From the NCBI GenBank assembly GCA_028683435.1, contig JAQUIG010000001.1:196393-260392 (forward strand): a DNA stretch of 64,000 bases. Direction: 5' to 3'. The stretch is from Desulfuromonadaceae bacterium (GTDB taxonomy: Bacteria; Desulfobacterota; Desulfuromonadia; Geobacterales; Pseudopelobacteraceae). Made by a program: the position numbers and the translations under genes. The notes beneath the pieces are model-generated. The model searched no databases, was not told the DNA's origin, and worked only from the letters and a program-made list of their open reading frames with translations. Positions 29,765-38,363 of the stretch are shown piece after piece (position 1 is the first letter of the stretch; each line of letters opens with the position of its first letter).

Positions 29765-31291
29765 ATGATGGAACAGAAAAAACCGACCGCCTATAGATAT
29801 CTGATGAACCCTGTCAGTATTACCGGGATCTTGCTGGCGCTGACTGCCACCATACTTATAGTGGCGTTTCTGGTCCTTGAGGCGTCAAGCGGACTGGATA
29901 ATGCGTATATCGGCATTTTTGTTTACTTTGCTTTCCCTGCGATGCTGATCCTGGGCTTGATATTGATTCCGGCCGGGAGCTGGCGGGCAAGAAAGAAGTA
30001 CCGCAGCGACCCTGAAGCCGGCATTCCGCCCCTGCCGCGTCTCGACTTCAACGACCCAAACAAACTGAGACTGGCCATCTTTTTTATTCTGGCCTCCGTT
30101 GTCTTTTTTCTGATCGTCGGCATTGCTGCCGTCAAGGGGTACGAATTTACCGAGTCGACAACCTTCTGCGGCGAACTCTGCCATGTACCGATGGAACCGG
30201 AGCTCACCGCCTGGAAAAACTCTCCGCATGCCAAGGTTAAATGCGTTGAATGCCATGTCGGCCCTGGTGCTGAATGGTATGTAAAAGCCAAGATCTCCGG
30301 CTTGCGCCAGTTGTGGGTTATGCTAAACCGTTCCTGGCCGACCCCCATTCAGACCCCGATTGAAAACCTTAGGCCGGCGCGCTCAACCTGCGAGCATTGC
30401 CATTGGCCGGAGAAATTCTACGCCGGCCGTCAAAAAATATTTTATCACTATGCGCCAAACGAAGATAATACCCCGCGAGAAATTGACATGCTGATCAAGA
30501 TCGGCGGGACTCCCAAGACCCCCAATGCCATGGGTATTCACTGGCACATTGGCCGTGAGGTCAACTATATTGCCGGAGACAAGAAACGGCTGACGATTCC
30601 TTACGTCGCGGTTAAAGGTGCCGATGGAAAAATAACGGAGTACATGGATCCGGCAAAACCGCTGTCCAGGGATCAGATCGCCAAGAGTGAGCAACGCCTC
30701 ATGGACTGCATCGACTGCCACAACAAACCGACCCACATCTACCACTCTCCGGGCGAGGAGATGGACCGGCACTTTGCCTCCAATACGATTGACCGTAGCA
30801 TCCCCTACCTGAAAAAGGTCGCCGTCAATCTGCTGGAAAAACCGTACCGTACATCGGAAGAAGCGGTTGCGGCTATCGAGGCGGGCATCAATGACTACTA
30901 TGCAAAGAATTACCCCGATGTCGTCCGCACGCAGGGGCCGGCACTAACCCGGGCTATCGGCGAGATAAAAGGGATCTACAAACGTAATTATTTCCCCAGG
31001 ATGAAAGTTTCCTGGAATACCTACCCGAACCATATCGGTCATTTTTATACCCCGGGCTGTTTCCGCTGCCATGACGGCAAACACAAATCACCCGAGGGGA
31101 AGGTGATTTCCAAGGATTGCACTATATGTCACACCATGCTGGGGCAAATCCAGGAGAACGTCCCCAAGGGAAAACCGGTTACCGAATTTGTCCACCCGGT
31201 TGACATCGGTGACGAACTTAACAATACCAACTGCAGCGAATGCCATTCCGCCGGCGGCCAGGACGTCGCAGGCGGCGGTAACGAGCAGTAA
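29765..31291 (+). CDS. NapC/NirT-family multiheme inner-membrane cytochrome c, ImcH-like
   Basis: Two N-terminal TM segments; 6 CxxCH motifs plus one CGELCH (CxxxCH) followed by a conserved Met. Confidence 0.82.
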   Translation: MMEQKKPTAYRYLMNPVSITGILLALTATILIVAFLVLEASSGLDNAYIGIFVYFAFPAMLILGLILIPAGSWRARKKYRSDPEAGIPPLPRLDFNDPNKLRLAIFFILASVVFFLIVGIAAVKGYEFTESTTFCGELCHVPMEPELTAWKNSPHAKVKCVECHVGPGAEWYVKAKISGLRQLWVMLNRSWPTPIQTPIENLRPARSTCEHCHWPEKFYAGRQKIFYHYAPNEDNTPREIDMLIKIGGTPKTPNAMGIHWHIGREVNYIAGDKKRLTIPYVAVKGADGKITEYMDPAKPLSRDQIAKSEQRLMDCIDCHNKPTHIYHSPGEEMDRHFASNTIDRSIPYLKKVAVNLLEKPYRTSEEAVAAIEAGINDYYAKNYPDVVRTQGPALTRAIGEIKGIYKRNYFPRMKVSWNTYPNHIGHFYTPGCFRCHDGKHKSPEGKVISKDCTICHTMLGQIQENVPKGKPVTEFVHPVDIGDELNNTNCSECHSAGGQDVAGGGNEQ

Positions 31292-31302
31292 CGGAAACCG
31301 CG

Positions 31303-31345
31303 CACGACAAAGCCCCCGGATAGTCTCCGGGGGCTTTGTCGTGCG
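31303..31345. terminator. Bidirectional terminator
   Basis: cacgacaaagcccccggatagtctccgggggctttgtcgtgcg. Confidence 0.85.
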
Positions 31346-31366
31346 TGTCTACTATTCGGATGCAGC

Positions 31367-31531
31367 CTACAACTCCTCGAAATCCTCTTCAACAGACTTT
31401 GCTTCTGCTTCGCTCCCCGCATCATCCTCGACCTTCTCATCCACAAGCTTTTCAAGAAACTGCCTGTTGTCGGAGATGGTCTTGCGGACGTCCGCAAGAA
31501 GCTTGTCAAGATCGTCTGCCACGTCTGCCAT
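31367..31531 (-). CDS. Small acidic hypothetical protein (54 aa)
   Basis: MADVADDLDKLLADVRKTISDNRQFLEKLVDEKVEDDAGSEAEAKSVEEDFEEL, RBS aggagataat, directly upstream of trxB; below the ORF-track cutoff. Confidence 0.55.
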   Translation of the reverse strand: MADVADDLDKLLADVRKTISDNRQFLEKLVDEKVEDDAGSEAEAKSVEEDFEEL

Positions 31532-31541
31532 GGATTATCTC

Positions 31542-32624
<1,083 letters not shown>

Positions 32625-32718
32625 TCACCAAAACGGAAAATTGATACTAATCAGGAGTCTGTTTGACCGGTGCCGACCCATCTGCTACTATCAGACCCTT
32701 ATCATGAGGAGTACAACC

Positions 32719-33924
32719 ATGGAGCTTATCGAGCTTATTTCCGATGCGTACGACCGCCTGAAAAAGCGTGTCCGGCACAGCGAGCTGATCTATTCACACT
32801 ATTACAGCGAACTGCTGGGGCTGCCGCTCCATTTCAAATGCGAAAACCTGCAGCGGACCGGCTCCTTCAAGATCCGGGGCGCGCTCAACTTCATGACCTC
32901 CCAGCCGCGTGAGAAGTTGCAGCATGGTGTCATCACCGCATCGGCCGGCAATCATGCCCAGGGGGTCGCCTTTTCCGCCGACCTGCTCAGCGTCGCCGCC
33001 ACCGTGTATATGCCGGAGATAACCCCGCCGCAGAAAGTCCAGGCGACGCGCGATTACGGTGCCGAGGTCGTACTGATCGGACGCAATTTTGACGAGGCGT
33101 GTGCGGCAGCGGTAGCTGCGCAGCGGCAAAGCGGAGCTCTGTTCGTGCACCCTTTTGACGATGAACTGGTCATGGCGGGGCAGGGGACCATCGCCCTGGA
33201 GATCCTGGAAGATCTCCCCGACCTGCGCAACGTCATCATTCCGGTCGGCGGCGGCGGCCTGATTGCCGGCATGGCGGCGGCGCTGCGCGAGCGTGCGCCA
33301 CACGTCCGCATCATCGGCGTCGAATCGTCCGCCGCGCCGTCAATGTCCGCCTCCTTTGCCGCCAAAAAACCGGTCGAGCAGCCGGTACGCGTCACCCTTG
33401 CCGACGGCATCGCCGTTAAACTGCCAGGGTCGCGGACGGTGCCGATTATCTGCGATCTGGTCGATGAGATTATCCAGGTTGAGGAGGAGGATATCGCCCT
33501 GGCGATCGTTTCCCTGCTGGAAAAGACCAAGATGCTGGTCGAAGGGGCGGGGGCGGTCACGCTGGCGGCGATACTGAACAGGAGAATTCCAAATCTCGAA
33601 GGGAAAACCGTCTGCCTTCTTTCTGGTGGAAACATCGATGTCAAAACGATCTCGCAGGTTGTGGAGCGGGGGCTGATTGCCGGGGGACGCTACCTCAGGC
33701 TGGTCGTCGAGTTGGACGACCACCCCGGCGCGCTGGCGACCCTCGCCGAGAACATCGCCGCGACCCGCGCCAATATCTTCCACATTACCCATGACCGCCG
33801 CTCCAAATCCCTGGCGATCGGCCGGACGGATGTGTCGTTGGAGTTGGAAACACGTGGCTATGAGCATATCAAGGAGATTGTCGGATATCTGGAAGGAAAG
33901 GGATACAAACTGACGGTTGTGTAA
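32719..33924 (+). CDS. ilvA: Threonine ammonia-lyase with C-terminal ACT domain
   Basis: LHFKCENLQRTGSFKIRGALNFM; TASAGNHAQGVA; PVGGGGLIAGMAAAL; ACT tail EIVGYLEGKGYKLTVV. Confidence 0.94.
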   Translation: MELIELISDAYDRLKKRVRHSELIYSHYYSELLGLPLHFKCENLQRTGSFKIRGALNFMTSQPREKLQHGVITASAGNHAQGVAFSADLLSVAATVYMPEITPPQKVQATRDYGAEVVLIGRNFDEACAAAVAAQRQSGALFVHPFDDELVMAGQGTIALEILEDLPDLRNVIIPVGGGGLIAGMAAALRERAPHVRIIGVESSAAPSMSASFAAKKPVEQPVRVTLADGIAVKLPGSRTVPIICDLVDEIIQVEEEDIALAIVSLLEKTKMLVEGAGAVTLAAILNRRIPNLEGKTVCLLSGGNIDVKTISQVVERGLIAGGRYLRLVVELDDHPGALATLAENIAATRANIFHITHDRRSKSLAIGRTDVSLELETRGYEHIKEIVGYLEGKGYKLTVV

Positions 33925-33956
33925 TAGGCCCCTGCTCAGCTTTTCTTACACGTCAA

Positions 33957-34081
33957 AAGCCCCCTCATCCGCCCTGTCGGGCACCTTCTCCTTTAGGCCC
34001 TGTGGGTCCTCAGGGAGAAGGGATAATAATCATACCCTCTCCCAGCGGGAGAGGGTGGCCGAAGGCCGGGTGAGGGGGTAA
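33957..34081. repeat. Composite interspersed palindromic repeat
   Basis: cccctcatccgccctgtcgggcaccttctcc...ccctctcccagcgggagagggtggccgaaggccgggtgaggggg. Confidence 0.85.
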
Positions 34082-34145
34082 AGCAGGATTTTAGCTTCGC
34101 TGCATACACTAAACTGGACAACATTGGATCACATATACAAAAACA

Positions 34146-34181
34146 AAAAATCCTTCGAGGTCGTCTCGAAGGATTTTTTTA
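34146..34181. terminator. Hairpin terminator
   Basis: aaaaaatccttcgaggtcgtctcgaaggatttttt. Confidence 0.8.
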
Positions 34182-34200
34182 TCAGCAGATGCACGTCCTT

Positions 34201-34245
34201 CAACCCCCTTAATCTCCCCTTATCAGGGGAGATTAAGGGGGTTGG
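34201..34245. repeat. Palindromic element
   Basis: aacccccttaatctccccttatcaggggagattaagggggttgg. Confidence 0.7.
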
Positions 34246-34272
34246 TTTTGAATGTGACTGAGGGACTCGGAC

Positions 34273-34323
34273 AGGGAGATTGTCAGTTATTTGAAGCAAA
34301 GGGGGTATAACCTGACGGTGGTG
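34273..34323 (+). pseudogene. Remnant of an ilvA-like 3' end (ACT-domain tail)
   Basis: Translates REIVSYLKQRGYNLTVV against ilvA tail KEIVGYLEGKGYKLTVV (11/17 aa, 38/51 nt). Confidence 0.6.
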
Positions 34324-34714
34324 CAGCGGCAGGCGCATCCGCAGGTTTGCTGCGCAGGCCGGCGGCGAGGTTGAAATCGATCTCGATGACGATAGAGAGC
34401 TTCTCCGGATCGGGGTAGGCCAGCACCTCGTAAAGCCGCTTCTCGACAAAAATGCTCAGATTGAGGATGTCTTCGCGGAGGTTTTGCGGCAGCGGGTTTT
34501 CCGGGTCGGTCAGTTCCGTCTGGAAGAAGCTCCACACCTTCTGATTAAAACTTACGGCCTCGGAGAGCTTGGCATAGCTGTCCGCATCATCCCAGTTTTC
34601 CTGCACCTTTTTCAGCATAATGCCGGCACGGGACAGCACCGATGCTTCCAGCTCCCTTCCGGAGAGACCGACCTTCTGCATGTTTGAATACGCATTTGCT
34701 GGGCTGTATGACAT
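34283..34714 (-). CDS. flaF: FlaF-like flagellin biosynthesis regulator
   Basis: SYSPANAYSNMQKVGLSGRELEASVLSRAGIML...VSFNQKVWSFFQTELTDPENPLPQNLREDILNLSIFVEKRLYEVLAYP matches the FlaF pattern. Confidence 0.82.
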   Translation of the reverse strand: MSYSPANAYSNMQKVGLSGRELEASVLSRAGIMLKKVQENWDDADSYAKLSEAVSFNQKVWSFFQTELTDPENPLPQNLREDILNLSIFVEKRLYEVLAYPDPEKLSIVIEIDFNLAAGLRSKPADAPAAAPPSGYTPFASNN

Positions 34715-34855
34715 TGTTCATCCTTATGTTCTGGAGGGTTTGTTGCCGGTTCGGTGTCGTAGGCTAATTAAAATAGTAACCTTGCTGGCGCAAGAAATCA
34801 AGGCTCTTAAGGGTGTCTATTGATAATTGTTTCTGCCCCGTGCACCGAACCCTTC

Positions 34856-34915
34856 ACCCCACCCCCTCATCCAGCCTTCGGCCACCTTCTCCCTCAAGGG
34901 AGAAGGGATATTCTT
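34856..34915. repeat. Interspersed palindromic repeat
   Basis: accccaccccctcatccagccttcggccaccttctccctcaagggagaaggg. Confidence 0.8.
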
Positions 34916-34955
34916 GCCCCTCCCCAAAAAAAATCAACCAACCCAAAATAGCCCC

Positions 34956-34982
34956 TAAAGTTTATCGACCCCCCTCCGATAT
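34956..34982 (+). promoter_or_regulatory. Sigma-28 (FliA) promoter of flagellin
   Basis: TAAAGTTT-N11-TCCGATAT versus consensus TAAAGTTT-N11-GCCGATAA. Confidence 0.85.
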
Positions 34983-35002
34983 GAGTACCTAGATACAATA
35001 AA

Positions 35003-35049
35003 GAACCGGCGCGCGACGGTTCTCATCACACCCCCGGCAAGAATGCCGG
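35003..35049 (+). promoter_or_regulatory. Flagellin 5' UTR double hairpin
   Basis: gaaccggcgcgcgacggttc and ccggcaagaatgccgg stem-loops between the sigma-28 promoter and the RBS. Confidence 0.55.
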
Positions 35050-35075
35050 AAAAAACCTAGAAAAGGAGCTTCACC

Positions 35076-36914
35076 ATGGCAATCAACGACATTTCCTTGA
35101 CATCCGGTATGCGTAACAACCTTCTGGCCCTTCAGGGTACAGCAGCAGCATTGTCCCAGACCCAGGACCGCCTGAGCAGCGGCAAAAAAGTAAACAGCGC
35201 TCTTGACAACCCGACCAACTTCTTCTCTGCTCAGTCACATCTGCAGCGCGCATCCGACCTGGGCGACCGCAAAGACGGCATGTCAGAAGGCATCCAGACC
35301 GTAAAGGCCGCCAACGCCGGTATCACCGCCATCACGTCACTGATCCAGGCAGCAAAAGGTCTCGCCAGCTCCGCCCTCGGCACGACCGATCTTGTAGCCC
35401 GTCAGAGCTATCAGGATCAGTTCAACACCCTGCGTACCCAGATCGACGATCTGGCGAATGATTCCGGCTACAAGGGCACCAACCTGCTTAACGGTGCCAC
35501 CCTGACCGTCCAGTTCAACGAGAGCACAGATGCTTCAACTCTTGCAATCGGCGGTTTTGATGCCACAACAGTCGGCCTCGGTATCACCGCACCGGCCACG
35601 GCTGCCTACGCCGCCTCAGCAACAGCTCTTACAGCTGCCGGGGTTGCCGACACGGCACTCGCAGCAGCAGGTACCGCGCTGGGCACGATCAGTGATTCAT
35701 TTACGGCAGCAGGCGACGCTCAAACCGCACTTGTAGATGCAGGTGCCGCAATCACCGCCGCCAAAGCATCAGATGACGCCATGACTGTCGCCACCGATGG
35801 ATTTGCTGCCGTAGAAGCTTCAATCCTTGCTGGTACGGCCGCTGACGCTGCCGCCGGCACTGCCGCCACATCAGCCGCTGATACACTTGATGCTTATGCT
35901 TTAACAATTACCGATACGACTGATAAAAAGCAGTTTACGGATGCTGCTGATGTCCTTAGAGCTGCCGGCGTTAGTCTTACCGCTGGGTCTACTGTAGCAG
36001 ACAGTACCAGTGCAGATATAACTGCTGCAATTGCTGCTTTTACCTATACAACCGCAACAGCCGCAGCAACGGTCGCCGCATCAGCCGCAATTGACACCGC
36101 CGTTACTAACGCCGGTCTTGCTGCTGCCGCAATAACAGGCACAGATACTGCCGCCGCGGCGTTCTTCACCGATGCAGCAACAGACCTTGGGACAGCCAAG
36201 GCCGCTTTAGCAGCACCAACTGCACAAAAAGCAATTGATGCTTCAGACGACGCTGCCAAACTTGATGCTTACACCGTCGACACAACCGCTGTCGAAGCAT
36301 CAACCCTTGCCGCTGCAACGGCCGCAACCGCCGCCGCCACAACCGCGACCGCTAATGCCGCTGCTGCGACTCTGGCTGGCGACACGGCAACTGCGACTGG
36401 CGAAACCGCTGTTAGCGCTGCCTTCACTGCAGCCGCAGCATTACTTACGACTGCCAATACTACAGTAGCAGCTCTTGGCGGTACAACACTCTCTACAGAA
36501 ACTACTGAGAACGCAGCAGCAGCTGCAGCTGGAACAGCAGCAGCTGCCGGCAACACTGTTGCCGCAGATCTGGCCCTTCTTGCTACTGCAGCCATCGCTG
36601 ATGGTTGGAACAACACTGACGCCACCGCCGGTGCAACCGCTATTAACGCCTCTTCAACAAAACTCGACAACGCCCTGACCACACTCAGGACCCAGTCGTC
36701 ATCACTGGCAGCGAACCTGTCGGTCGTCACCACCCGTCAGGATTTCACCTCAAACATGATCTCAACCCTGACACAGGGCGCCGATAACCTGACCCTGGCC
36801 GACATGAACCAGGAAGGCGCCAACATGCTGATGCTGCAGACGCGTCAGTCGCTCGGCACCACCGCTCTGAGTCTCTCTTCACAGGCCGCTCAGTCGATCC
36901 TGAAACTGTTCTAG
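35076..36914 (+). CDS. fliC: Flagellin with expanded Ala/Thr-rich central domain
   Basis: N-terminal D0/D1 (LQGTAAALSQTQDRLSSGKKVNSALDNPTNFF) and C-terminal D1/D0 (ADMNQEGANMLMLQTRQSLGTTALSLSSQAAQSILKLF). Confidence 0.93.
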   Translation: MAINDISLTSGMRNNLLALQGTAAALSQTQDRLSSGKKVNSALDNPTNFFSAQSHLQRASDLGDRKDGMSEGIQTVKAANAGITAITSLIQAAKGLASSALGTTDLVARQSYQDQFNTLRTQIDDLANDSGYKGTNLLNGATLTVQFNESTDASTLAIGGFDATTVGLGITAPATAAYAASATALTAAGVADTALAAAGTALGTISDSFTAAGDAQTALVDAGAAITAAKASDDAMTVATDGFAAVEASILAGTAADAAAGTAATSAADTLDAYALTITDTTDKKQFTDAADVLRAAGVSLTAGSTVADSTSADITAAIAAFTYTTATAAATVAASAAIDTAVTNAGLAAAAITGTDTAAAAFFTDAATDLGTAKAALAAPTAQKAIDASDDAAKLDAYTVDTTAVEASTLAAATAATAAATTATANAAAATLAGDTATATGETAVSAAFTAAAALLTTANTTVAALGGTTLSTETTENAAAAAAGTAAAAGNTVAADLALLATAAIADGWNNTDATAGATAINASSTKLDNALTTLRTQSSSLAANLSVVTTRQDFTSNMISTLTQGADNLTLADMNQEGANMLMLQTRQSLGTTALSLSSQAAQSILKLF

Positions 36915-36942
36915 GATCGGTAACAGAAGTATTTTAAATGAT

Positions 36943-36985
36943 ATTGGAGGGGGATGGAAATCCCCCTCCTTTTCTCTTTTCTGAG
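36943..36985 (+). terminator. Rho-independent terminator of flagellin
   Basis: ttggagggggatggaaatccccctccttttctcttttc. Confidence 0.8.
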
Positions 36986-37016
36986 TAGAATCAGTTTCCC
37001 GCAGTCGCGACAAAAC

Positions 37017-37170
37017 AGTCCCCTCTCCCTGAGGACCCTCTGGGGCCTAAAGGAGAGGGCTAGGGTGAGGGGGCAGAGGTGGATTATGCGGCAGTGTTAT
37101 CCCCCTCATCCGGCCTTCGGGCACCTTCTCCCTCGAGGGAGAAGGTGCCCGAAGGCCGGATGAGGGGTGC
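37017..37170. repeat. Composite interspersed palindromic repeats (two adjacent units)
   Basis: cccctctccctgaggaccctctggggcctaaaggagagggctagggtgaggggg ... ccccctcatccggccttcgggcaccttctccctcgagggagaaggtgcccgaaggccggatgagggg. Confidence 0.88.
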
Positions 37171-37273
37171 TTTTGACGTTAAGCAAAAACCTGTCTGGAC
37201 AACGCTAGCTATTTGAAAGAGATTTATCTTCAATTTATGACCGTTTGAAGTATACCACGGTGGAGGTGACCCC

Positions 37274-37885
37274 ATGTCCATTCAACCTGTAGATGTACAA
37301 CCTTCGTACCCGGCACAAAAAAAGGCAGCGGAGTCTCTTCCCCTTCCGCCCGGCCGCTCGTATCAACAATCAGGCGCACAAGCGGGCGCTGATTCAATAG
37401 ACCTTAACGCCGAAATACCGGCTCTGCCGCGCTTCGATAAAATGCAGTCCGATAAATCGACCCGGAACGAAGTGGCGGCCAGCATCAAGAACGCCGACAG
37501 CACCATGGTGGAAATCGGCACCAAGATTGATTCCATGAAAGAGAACCTGGAAATAATCGTCAAGAATTTTCCCCCCTATCCCCCCGGGAGTAATGAGCGA
37601 ATAAATTTCCTCAGAAACTTCAACTCACTACGGCAGCAGATCGATGCCCTCACCATTCCGCGCCCCAACGAGACCAGCGACATCGCCCTCAAGCTGCAGG
37701 GGCTTGGCACCGGGAAGGGGGGACTTAATATCCCGGCACTGGCCGATTCCGTGCCGGAAGCGACAGATCCGCAGATTCATCAGGCGATAGGGAATCTGGA
37801 TCGTGCGAGAAAGACTCTTGACGCCGGCAGAGCGGCTTTGGCAGGAGAGGCCGCAACATTGATAGCAAACGCAGCGTCGAGGTAG
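37274..37885 (+). CDS. Hypothetical protein in the flagellin operon
   Basis: 203 aa, RBS ggtggaggtgac; 3-bp gap to flbT; helical, no recognised domain. Confidence 0.7.
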   Translation: MSIQPVDVQPSYPAQKKAAESLPLPPGRSYQQSGAQAGADSIDLNAEIPALPRFDKMQSDKSTRNEVAASIKNADSTMVEIGTKIDSMKENLEIIVKNFPPYPPGSNERINFLRNFNSLRQQIDALTIPRPNETSDIALKLQGLGTGKGGLNIPALADSVPEATDPQIHQAIGNLDRARKTLDAGRAALAGEAATLIANAASR

Positions 37886-37888
37886 ACA

Positions 37889-38290
37889 ATGGCATTAAAG
37901 ATCAGCTTGAAGCCGCATGAACGGATGATTATCGGTGGCGCTGTTGTTAAAAACGGCAACAAAGTCGTCGATCTGTTTATCGAGAACAACGTCTCCATCC
38001 TGCGGGAAAAGGATATCATCAACGAAGCGGGGGCAAACACCCCCTGCAAGCGGATCTATTTCATCATCCAGCTCATGTACATCGACGGGGGAAAGTCTGC
38101 CGATTATCAGAACAGCTATGAAGACCTGGTCAGGGAGCTCGTGGCAGCGGCACCAAGCACCGCAGCTTTAGTTGCCCAGATCAATGAATCGATATCAGCA
38201 GGGAAACTTTACCCGGCGCTGAAATTGGCCCATCAGCTGATTGACTATGAAGATCTGCTTATCAAACTGGCCGAACCGGTGACAGAGTAA
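37889..38290 (+). CDS. flbT: FlbT-like flagellin regulator
   Basis: LKISLKPHERMIIGGAVVKNGNKVVDLFIENNVSILREKDII...ANTPCKRIYFIIQLMYID. Confidence 0.88.
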   Translation: MALKISLKPHERMIIGGAVVKNGNKVVDLFIENNVSILREKDIINEAGANTPCKRIYFIIQLMYIDGGKSADYQNSYEDLVRELVAAAPSTAALVAQINESISAGKLYPALKLAHQLIDYEDLLIKLAEPVTE

Positions 38291-38363
38291 CCCCGCACAT
38301 AAACCCCGCCTGTACTTCTTCACCAATGTCCGATCGCATTTTCAGCTTTAAAGGAACCAGTTC

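Noticed and set aside
36044-36733. Antisense Ala/Val-rich ORFs opposite flagellin
   Set aside because: Produced by the low-complexity GCN/ACN codons of the flagellin insert.
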